Assembly (NCBI GenBank): GCA_016935775.1
Contig: JAFGQF010000259.1
Span: 1 to 8,405, forward strand
DNA from: Caldifarciminota bacterium
GTDB lineage: Bacteria > Hydrothermota > Tepidihabitantia > Tepidihabitantales > Tepidihabitantaceae
DNA length: 8,405 nucleotides
Direction: 5' to 3'
The position numbers and the translations under genes are program-made. Under the pieces are notes generated by a model. The model did not search any database, was not told where the DNA came from, and saw only the letters and a program-made list of their open reading frames with translations. Below are positions 1 through 5,195 of this stretch, piece after piece; within the stretch, counting starts at the first letter, position 1; each line of letters opens with the position of its first letter.

Positions 1-2666
1 CCGCGGTGGTAGGAGCCGTTGAACAGCGCCTCGATGGCGATGCTCGCGGCCTGGTCCTGGATGCCGACCGTGTTGCCGACATAGTTGTTGGCGGTCAGGT
101 ACTGGACCTTGAACTCGTTGTCGCCCGAAGGCGTCGCCACGGTGGTGTCGTAGAGCACCAGTTGGAACTTGTCGGCCAGCGCGCTCGAGTAGTAGTGAAC
201 CGAGTCCCACTCGACGATGAACCGGTGGTTGGCCGCGTCGTGCCAGTGCCAGACCCCGCCGCCGGTCGGCGGGAACAGGTCGTCCCAGTTGAGCGCGACA
301 AGTCCCGGCGCCGTGCTGTACGGCAGTGCCTGGTTGCTGTACCCCGAGTAAGTCTGGCTCCCGGGGCACACGAACCCGTTGCCGCACACCGACAACTGCG
401 AGTACTGCTGGCCGTAGAACCGCCATACGAAGCCCGAGGGCAGGGGCACGACCACGGTCTGGTCGTCGGACAGGGTGAGCCGCGTGCCGACCCCGGATAT
501 TTCGACCCATTCGAAGTCCGGCCGGTGGGCGTAGCCGGAGTCCGTGTCGTCGTAGGCCCAGTAGAGCGCGGGCTGGCGCGGGCCGTCGGGTATCGGGTCT
601 ACCGCCCGCAGTTCGCCGACCGTAACCTGGAACTCAAGGCTGTCCGTGTAGTCGGTTCCTTCGAGGTGCAGTTTCATCGCGGCGACGTGCTCGCGCGGCG
701 TGCCGGATGCGGCCGCGAGCCGGAACCGGTCCGCCCAGTTGGAACGCGTCGAATCCGGCTCGAGGTCGCCGAACGCGCCGGTCGAATCGGTGACGGTTAC
801 AAAGTTGTCCAGCGTCCTCAACTTGCCGCTGACCGCGGTCACGCCGAGCCGGCCGATGTTTTTGAGGGTCACGATGAGGTCCGCGTTTTCGCCCGGGTCG
901 AGCTTGCCGTCACCGTTGCCGCCCGGCGGCGAGTCGATGACCGTCTGCTCGACATAAGTCACTGCCGGTGCATTCACGACCACCGCCTCGATTGCGTCGA
1001 TTTCGAACCCGCCGGTCCCGGAGTTGTCGTCCATGATCCGGACGAACCGGGCCGACGTCATCGCCCCGTTCTGGAGGTCAAATCCCTGCGTGCCGGTGCC
1101 TGTCCCGAGCAGGGTCCAGGGGCCGTTCCAGTCGTTTGCGGCAAAAACGCTGTAGCCTTCCGGGTCGCCGTCGTCCTCGACCACGAAGAAGTCGTTGCCC
1201 GGGCCGTTGAGAATCGGGGAACGGCGCCCGATGTCGAAGCTGGCCCATGCGCCGCGGTCGAGCGAGAACCTGCGGCCGTCCCGCTTGCGCAGTGCCCACC
1301 AGGCGTCGGTCGGGTTGGAGTTACCGAGCTTGTTGGTGATCGGCCGGAGCGCGCACCAGGGCTCGGTGGAGTCCGGCGCCAGCGCGACCTCAAGGAACAC
1401 GAACGTGTCGGCCGGCACCGCGATGCCGCCTATCGTCTTCGGCTCGTAGCCGTTGGCAGAGACCGTCAGCGAGTAGGTGCCGGCGTGCAGGTTCTTGTGA
1501 AAGAAACCGATCGAATCGGCGTGGGTGAACCAGTCCGGCGGGTTGACCGACACCAGCGCCTCGAGCGGCGCGCCGCTGACGCTGTCGGTGACCCGGCCGC
1601 TGATGCCCCACATCACCCGCTCGATCATCTCCTTCATCGCCAGCCAGTTCTCGGCGTTGATCTCGTCAATCTGGCTCGGCTGGCTCGGCTGGCCGTTGCA
1701 GACCTCGATGCCGTAACCCTGGGCGCCGGTGGCGCCGTAGTACCAGTCGGTCGAGCCGCCGTTGACCGGGTACAAACCGCGGGCAATCTGGCAGTAAGGG
1801 TAACCGCTGAGCTGGCTGTACCGGACCATCTCGTAGCGGTGGATGACCGAGTCCATCGTCGCGAGCTGGGTATAGCCCCACGCCCACATCGCCCGCTCGG
1901 TCCCGGAGTGGTACTGGGTCCACGAGGCCATCGGGTTGTTCACGCCCAGGTGGTAGAGCGCGCGTGTTTCGGGCTCGGAGAAGACGTCTGAACCGCCGCC
2001 GTTCCACGAGTAGCCGTAGTTGCGGTTGCAGTCAACGCCATTGGCATTGGAACGCGAACGCGATATCAGCCCGTCCGGGTTGACCATCGGCAGGAGCCAG
2101 ATCTCACGGTTGTCCACCCACCGGGTGATGTCCGGGTTCGTGCCGTAACCTTCCAGTATCTTGAGCAGCACCCAGTGGGCGACCTCGGTGCAGTTGTTCT
2201 CGTTGCCGTGGATGGTGAAATCGAAGCAGATCCGCGGCTCCATCTCCATCACGCCCGGGTTGTCTGATATCTTCATCGCCAGCAGCAGGTTGCCGCCGGC
2301 CGAAGTGCCGAGCGTGTCGAGCAGGCAGATATCCGGGTAGTTCTGGGCGATTATGGCCCAGGTGTCCCGGATCTGCTGGTAGGTGTGAAAGAACGCGTCC
2401 ACCTCCATCGCCGCCGCGCGCACATCCGGCACCAGCACCTCGATGCGGTAGTGCTGACGCACCAAATCCTCGTAGGTGGACCGCGTGATGGCCCCGACGA
2501 AGTTGTCCGCGGTCACGTCATAGAACTCGAGCACGCGCCCGGCCAGCAACTCGATCTGCTCCGGGGCAACGAACACGCGGACTTTCATCTCGATTTCGTT
2601 TTTGGAACCGGCCGCGGCGGCAACCGCGACCAGCGCCAGGACCGCGGCGATGTGGTGGAACTTCAC
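1..2666 (-). CDS. Secreted modular M14-family zinc carboxypeptidase, C-terminus cut by window edge
   Basis: The frame is open for 888 codons from a GTG at 2666 to the window edge. I chose this start because AGGAGG lies 4 bases upstream and a signal peptide follows (hydrophobic residues about 6-18, small residues at 16-21). Residues about 25-90 look like an M14 propeptide. The peptidase domain (about 90-345) has HGNE (H153, E156) and a later H253 as likely zinc ligands. NPDG at 196-199, R205 and VDCNRN (N214, R215) match the substrate-carboxylate binding region, and E321 in YGIEV matches the catalytic Glu. After it come a carboxypeptidase-regulatory-like beta domain (about 353-430), a discoidin-like segment (about 431-560), a CARDB-like segment with NGDGKLDPGEN (about 565-690) and a nidogen-like domain with NGF and NWDDL motifs (about 690-888). 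By family it should remove C-terminal residues from peptides or act on peptidoglycan peptides outside the cell. The exact substrate is unknown. A C-terminal sorting or anchor domain may lie beyond the window. Confidence 0.9.
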   Translation of the reverse strand, partial: MKFHHIAAVLALVAVAAAAGSKNEIEMKVRVFVAPEQIELLAGRVLEFYDVTADNFVGAITRSTYEDLVRQHYRIEVLVPDVRAAAMEVDAFFHTYQQIRDTWAIIAQNYPDICLLDTLGTSAGGNLLLAMKISDNPGVMEMEPRICFDFTIHGNENNCTEVAHWVLLKILEGYGTNPDITRWVDNREIWLLPMVNPDGLISRSRSNANGVDCNRNYGYSWNGGGSDVFSEPETRALYHLGVNNPMASWTQYHSGTERAMWAWGYTQLATMDSVIHRYEMVRYSQLSGYPYCQIARGLYPVNGGSTDWYYGATGAQGYGIEVCNGQPSQPSQIDEINAENWLAMKEMIERVMWGISGRVTDSVSGAPLEALVSVNPPDWFTHADSIGFFHKNLHAGTYSLTVSANGYEPKTIGGIAVPADTFVFLEVALAPDSTEPWCALRPITNKLGNSNPTDAWWALRKRDGRRFSLDRGAWASFDIGRRSPILNGPGNDFFVVEDDGDPEGYSVFAANDWNGPWTLLGTGTGTQGFDLQNGAMTSARFVRIMDDNSGTGGFEIDAIEAVVVNAPAVTYVEQTVIDSPPGGNGDGKLDPGENADLIVTLKNIGRLGVTAVSGKLRTLDNFVTVTDSTGAFGDLEPDSTRSNWADRFRLAAASGTPREHVAAMKLHLEGTDYTDSLEFQVTVGELRAVDPIPDGPRQPALYWAYDDTDSGYAHRPDFEWVEISGVGTRLTLSDDQTVVVPLPSGFVWRFYGQQYSQLSVCGNGFVCPGSQTYSGYSNQALPYSTAPGLVALNWDDLFPPTGGGVWHWHDAANHRFIVEWDSVHYYSSALADKFQLVLYDTTVATPSGDNEFKVQYLTANNYVGNTVGIQDQAASIAIEALFNGSYHR
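1672..1693. repeat. 9-bp tandem repeat (2.4 copies) inside the carboxypeptidase gene
   Basis: TGGCTCGGC occurs twice in direct succession (1672-1680 and 1681-1689), followed by TGGC. On the coding strand it encodes PSQ-PSQ, a few residues after the presumed catalytic Glu321. The repeat unit is a whole number of codons, so gain or loss would keep the frame. Confidence 0.7.
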
Positions 2667-2670
2667 GAAT

Positions 2671-2676
2671 CCTCCT
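2671..2676 (-). promoter_or_regulatory. Shine-Dalgarno site for the carboxypeptidase GTG start
   Basis: Read on the minus strand this is AGGAGG, a perfect anti-16S match, 4 bases before the GTG at 2666. It decides the start, since no ATG begins the signal peptide. Confidence 0.75.
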
Positions 2677-2699
2677 GTTGACTTCCGGTCAGGAACGTA

Positions 2700-2727
2700 A
2701 TTCTACCCCGGCCCGGCAGACTGTAAA
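2700..2727 (-). promoter_or_regulatory. Sigma70-type promoter for the carboxypeptidase gene
   Basis: On the minus strand TTTACA (2727-2722, 5/6 to TTGACA) is followed after 16 bases by TAGAAT (2705-2700, 5/6 to TATAAT). Transcription would begin near 2693, giving a leader of about 27 bases that contains the AGGAGG site. It lies in the 65-bp gap behind the PKD-protein gene, so the peptidase can be transcribed on its own even if read-through from upstream also occurs. Predicted by eye only. Confidence 0.5.
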
Positions 2728-2731
2728 GCGG

Positions 2732-3406
2732 TCATTGCCCGCGCCGCGCGCCGGCACGAGCCAGGGAGTCCAGCACCCAGACCGTGCCCGGGGCCGACCA
2801 GTCGGTTTGGTGCCCGCGCCGGTCTTCGGCCCGGAACCGGGCGGCAAATGTCCCGGCACCGGGATAGACGTGCTCAAGCGTCACCCATTCGCCGGCCGGG
2901 AATGGTTCGGACCAGTCACCGACCGTGTCGCCCCAGTCCGGCTGGAACGCAACCGGCTTGTCGAGCGGATGTCCGGCCCGTGTCATCCACCGGACCGTGT
3001 CGCCGACCGGGACCGTGTCGCGGCCCAGCTTCAGCGGCCGGACCGGCACGTACGGGCCGAACTCGGCAACCTCGCAGGCGAACAACTCGGACCATCCCGA
3101 CTCCAGCCCCCCCGACCTGGCCCGGGCGCGCACTGTGAATCGGCCGCTGTCGGAATAGGAATGCTCCACGGTGCGCCAGCTGCCGGATGCTACCGGCCCC
3201 GGCCAGCAGGTCGAGTCGCCGTCGCCCCAGTCAACGAGGCAATCCACCTCGTCTCCGTCCGGGTCAACGGCCTGCACCCTGAAACGCAGCGTGTCGCCCG
3301 GCCAGGCCCGTCCCGGCCCGAGCAATAGCGGCGCGCTCGGCGGCAGGTCCTCGCACCGACCCGCGAGCAGGAAGACAGCCATCGCCAAGACTACAGCCGC
3401 GCGCAT
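2732..3406 (-). CDS. Exported protein with two PKD-like domains, 224 aa
   Basis: The ATG at 3406 opens a signal-peptide-like N-terminus (hydrophobic residues 4-16). Cys18 follows LAGR; the Arg directly before it is not a normal lipobox residue, so lipidation is doubtful. Residues about 22-107 form a PKD-like beta-sandwich: DPDGD at 48-52, DWGDG at 59-63 and HSYSDSG at 82-88. Residues about 115-206 repeat the pattern in a diverged form: DWGD at 157-160 and HVYPGAGTF at 179-187. Nothing enzymatic is visible. PKD domains serve as spacers or as protein or polysaccharide binding modules in secreted proteins. The gene precedes the M14 carboxypeptidase by 65 bp on the same strand, so the two may work together outside the cell, but the pairing is only positional. 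No clear Shine-Dalgarno site precedes the ATG, which fits the promoter position described at 3414-3442. Function unknown. Confidence 0.85.
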   Translation of the reverse strand: MRAAVVLAMAVFLLAGRCEDLPPSAPLLLGPGRAWPGDTLRFRVQAVDPDGDEVDCLVDWGDGDSTCWPGPVASGSWRTVEHSYSDSGRFTVRARARSGGLESGWSELFACEVAEFGPYVPVRPLKLGRDTVPVGDTVRWMTRAGHPLDKPVAFQPDWGDTVGDWSEPFPAGEWVTLEHVYPGAGTFAARFRAEDRRGHQTDWSAPGTVWVLDSLARAGARRGQ

Positions 3407-3413
3407 CGGTTCA

Positions 3414-3442
3414 AGAGTACGCCGCGGTCAGCGTTATGTCAA
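3414..3442 (-). promoter_or_regulatory. Promoter for the PKD-protein gene, possibly leaderless
   Basis: On the minus strand a perfect TTGACA (3442-3437) is followed after 17 bases by TACTCT (3419-3414), which keeps the TAnnnT pattern. The expected start of transcription is about 3407, one base before the ATG at 3406. No ribosome binding site is seen, so a leaderless message is plausible. Confidence 0.45.
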
Positions 3443-3489
3443 CCGGGGCAGGAGACCGCTTGATTGCCGGCCCGTCGTGGTTCCAGGGT

Positions 3490-3518
3490 TTGCCAGCCTT
3501 GCCAGGCAAGGATATGAT
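3490..3518 (+). promoter_or_regulatory. Candidate promoter for thiL
   Basis: TTGCCA (3490-3495, 5/6 to the -35 consensus), a 17-base spacer, then TATGAT (3513-3518, 5/6 to the -10 consensus). Transcription would begin near 3525, at or just after a possible GTG start at 3524. If this promoter is real, the TTG at 3518 cannot be the start on its transcript. An AAGGA at 3508-3512 argues instead for TTG 3518 from a transcript begun further upstream. The two readings conflict. Confidence 0.35.
3497..3511. repeat. 15-bp perfect palindrome in the thiL promoter spacer
   Basis: CCTTGCC, one central A, then GGCAAGG: 7-bp arms with no mismatch. It fills almost the whole spacer between the candidate -35 and -10 boxes, the position of a classical operator. 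TTGCCAG also occurs as a direct repeat at 3490-3496 and 3499-3505. No binding protein is known for it. Confidence 0.45.
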
Positions 3519-4483
3519 TGAGCGTGGCGCACAACACCGGCGAGCAGCAGCTCATCGACATCATCGGCCGAACCCTCGGCCGGCCTGCCCGGGCCCGGGT
3601 AGGCATCGGTGACGATGCCGCAGTCCTGGCCGACGGCACCATCCTGACCACCGACGCCTACGTCGACGGCGTCCACTTCGACCGACGCTACCTGTCGCTC
3701 GTCGACATCGGCCGGCGGGCAACTCTCGCCGCGGTGTCGGACGTCGTGGCGATGGCGGCGCGGCCCGACGCCGTGGTCGTCGCGCTCGGGCTTCCTGCCG
3801 GGTTCTCTGCCCGCGACATCCGCACGCTCTACCGGGGCATCGGGCAGGCCTGCCGGCCGCTCGGCTGCGAGGTCGTGGGCGGCGACATCGTTTGTTCGCA
3901 GAGGTTTTTCCTCGCCATCTCGGCGACCGGGAGCGCCCGCCGGCCGCGGCTGCGCTCGCTGGCAAGGCCCGGTCAAGGGCTGTACATCACTGACAACGTC
4001 GCCGCGGCCGAGACCGGCCGCGTCGCCCTGGACCGCGGGCTCTCGCGCCGGCAGTTCGGCGCTGCGATCGCCCGTCACCGGGCTCCGTTCCCGCGCCTCG
4101 CCGCGATGCTGCGACTGCGACCGGGGATTGCCGCACTCACCGACACCTCGGACGGCCTGGCCACCGACGCCCGGCACCTGGCCGATTCGAGCAGGGTTCG
4201 CATCGTCATCGACCGTGCCGCACTGCCGGTCCTGACCGCGACCGAGTCACTCTTCACCGGTGACGAGCCGGGGTTGACACGCTTCCTGCTCACCTCTGGT
4301 GAGGACCACGAACTGTTATTCACCAGCAAAGGCCCGGTGCCGCGCCGCGCGGCCGGCGTGAACGTTACCAGGATCGGCACGGTCGAACCTGGCTCCGGGC
4401 TCCACATCCGGACCCGCGGCCGGGTCTCTCGGCTACGGGAGCACGGTTACGACCACCTGGCAGGACAGGGGAAATCCTGTTGA
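3518..4483 (+). CDS. thiL: Thiamine-monophosphate kinase ThiL
   Basis: It phosphorylates thiamine monophosphate with ATP to thiamine diphosphate, the last step of cofactor synthesis in the cytoplasm. The length, 321 aa, is usual for the family (PurM/AIR-synthase-like fold). Family motifs appear in order: GIGDDAAVL at 29-37, TTDAYVDGVHF at 44-54, VSDVVAM at 73-79 (usually SDxAAMGA), VVGGDIV around D123, TDTSDGL at 208-214 with D209 and D212, and SGEDHELLF around 260-268, where most homologues have GGEDYELLF. The aspartates needed for magnesium are present. The start is uncertain: TTG 3518 has AAGGA 5 bases upstream and is the first codon after an in-frame TGA, while GTG 3524 would suit the candidate promoter. 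No other thi genes are in the window. It is divergent from the PKD gene and ends 196 bp before nrdR. Confidence 0.93.
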   Translation: MSVAHNTGEQQLIDIIGRTLGRPARARVGIGDDAAVLADGTILTTDAYVDGVHFDRRYLSLVDIGRRATLAAVSDVVAMAARPDAVVVALGLPAGFSARDIRTLYRGIGQACRPLGCEVVGGDIVCSQRFFLAISATGSARRPRLRSLARPGQGLYITDNVAAAETGRVALDRGLSRRQFGAAIARHRAPFPRLAAMLRLRPGIAALTDTSDGLATDARHLADSSRVRIVIDRAALPVLTATESLFTGDEPGLTRFLLTSGEDHELLFTSKGPVPRRAAGVNVTRIGTVEPGSGLHIRTRGRVSRLREHGYDHLAGQGKSC

Positions 4484-4505
4484 CAACCGGTGGATAACCC
4501 GGTTG
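4484..4505 (+). other. Hairpin directly after the thiL stop codon
   Basis: CAACCGG (4484-4490) and CCGGTTG (4499-4505) form a perfect 7-bp stem around an 8-base loop. It begins at the base after the TGA. No T-run follows, so it is not a classical intrinsic terminator. It may protect the message end or act with a termination factor. The loop region holds GGTGGATAA, one mismatch from a DnaA box on the other strand. Confidence 0.4.
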
Positions 4506-4550
4506 ATAACTGGCACGTCCTCACCGACTGTGCTGCCAAACTGACCGGGA

Positions 4551-4661
4551 TGTTGTGGTATCAGGCATACTAACTGCGTCCGTAACCGTCTTCTTGTCAT
4601 ACACTTGGCGAATCGAGGGGATATCAAGAAAGAACGTTGACAGTACAACCTGTTGTGGTAT
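4551..4661. repeat. 11-bp direct repeat, copies 100 bp apart, upstream of nrdR
   Basis: TGTTGTGGTAT occurs at 4551-4561 and again at 4651-4661. The gap from thiL to nrdR is only 196 bp, so two identical 11-mers on the same strand are unlikely by chance. The second copy spans the start of the nrdR -10 box. The pair could be protein binding sites, NrdR being the obvious candidate by location, but the sequence is not a clear NrdR box. Confidence 0.5.
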
Positions 4662-4664
4662 AAC
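4637..4664 (+). promoter_or_regulatory. Promoter for the nrdR-nrdD-yggU operon
   Basis: Perfect TTGACA (4637-4642), a 16-base spacer, then TATAAC (4659-4664, 5/6). It is the best-matching promoter in the window. Transcription should begin near 4671, leaving only about 9 bases before the ATG at 4680, so nrdR would be translated from a very short leader; the AGG at 4668-4670 would fall outside the message. Confidence 0.6.
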
Positions 4665-4666
4665 AG
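4645..4666. promoter_or_regulatory. Overlapping inverted repeats over the nrdR promoter, putative operator
   Basis: ACAAC-CT-GTTGT (4645-4656) lies wholly in the promoter spacer. CTGTT (4650-4654) and AACAG (4662-4666) form a second inverted repeat around a 7-base centre that covers the -10 box. A repressor bound here would block polymerase. NrdR commonly represses its own operon through boxes with ACA...TGT ends, so autoregulation is likely in principle; the match to the published 16-bp box is poor. Confidence 0.4.
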
Positions 4667-4679
4667 CAGGCGTTACTAT

Positions 4680-5195
4680 ATGAAGTGCCCATACTGCGGG
4701 TTTCAGGAAGACCGGGTGCTGGATTCGCGTCCGGCGCAGGACGGCGAGGCGGTCCGCCGCCGCCGCGAGTGCGCCGACTGCCATCGCCGGTTCACCACCT
4801 ACGAGTACGTCGAGCGCACGCCGCTGATGGTGGTGAAGCGCGACGGCTCGCGCGAGCCGTTCTGCCGCCAGAAGCTCCTCGACGGCATCCTGCTGGCGCT
4901 GCGCAAGCGCCCGGTCGCCCGCACCGAAGCCGAGGCATTGGTCGACTGCATCGAGGCCGGGCTGGCCGAGGACTACCGGCTGGAGGTGAGCTCCGCCGAG
5001 CTGGGCGAGACCGTGCTCGCCGAGCTCCGCGAGCTCGACCCGGTGGCCTGCGTCCGGTTCGCGTCGGTCTACCGCCAGTTTGCCAGCCCCGAGCAGTTCG
5101 TTCAGGAACTTAACACCATCAGGAAAGGGGGAGAGTGTGTCCGTACCGGAACGCAGGGCCCGAACCGAAGACCCGGCCGCCGGGTCGGCTTCTGA
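4680..5195 (+). CDS. nrdR: Transcriptional repressor NrdR
   Basis: NrdR represses ribonucleotide reductase genes when its ATP-cone is loaded with (d)ATP. The ATG at 4680 gives the invariant MKCPYCG start. The zinc ribbon has C3, C6, C31 and C34, with DSR at 15-17, a basic RRRREC run and RFTTYE after it. The ATP-cone follows at about 49-140 (VVKRDGSREPF, later VRFASVYRQF). The protein is 171 aa, about 20 longer than usual: the extra tail after residue 150 is basic and is read from the 59 bp that overlap nrdD, so it may be a by-product of the overlap. The position directly before nrdD, in one operon, says that it controls that enzyme and itself. No good Shine-Dalgarno site is seen; see the promoter at 4637-4664. 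Confidence 0.95.
   Translation: MKCPYCGFQEDRVLDSRPAQDGEAVRRRRECADCHRRFTTYEYVERTPLMVVKRDGSREPFCRQKLLDGILLALRKRPVARTEAEALVDCIEAGLAEDYRLEVSSAELGETVLAELRELDPVACVRFASVYRQFASPEQFVQELNTIRKGGECVRTGTQGPNRRPGRRVGF
5121..5131 (+). promoter_or_regulatory. Ribosome binding site for nrdD, inside nrdR
   Basis: AGGAAAGGGGG, a purine-rich stretch ending 5 bases before GTG 5137. It favours this GTG over the in-frame ATG at 5080, which lies deeper within nrdR and has no such site. Confidence 0.55.

Noticed and set aside
6..1991. 661-codon open frame on the plus strand
   Set aside because: It lies antisense, in codon register, to the carboxypeptidase. Strong G/C preference at third positions removes stops from this opposite frame. 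The translation is Val/Arg/Asp-rich and shows no domain, while the minus strand gives clear M14 motifs.
3107..3113. Run of seven C in the PKD gene as a phase-variation tract
   Set aside because: Seven bases is short for slippage in GC-rich DNA, the frame is intact, and no off-state product is apparent.
2678..3328. 216-codon plus-strand frame over the PKD gene
   Set aside because: It is Pro/Arg-rich without recognisable domains. The minus-strand product has a signal peptide and two PKD patterns.
3434..4177. 247-codon minus-strand open frame over thiL and the divergent promoter
   Set aside because: Translation is Gly/Arg/Pro-rich without motifs, and thiL is unmistakable on the other strand.
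4653..4679. TTG start for nrdR nine codons upstream
   Set aside because: It would lie within the promoter and add WYNSRRYY before the invariant MKCPYCG start of NrdR.
5080..5136. ATG start for nrdD at 5080
   Set aside because: It has no ribosome site, would extend the overlap with nrdR to 116 bp, and adds residues unlike the family. GTG 5137 has a purine-rich site 5 bases upstream.
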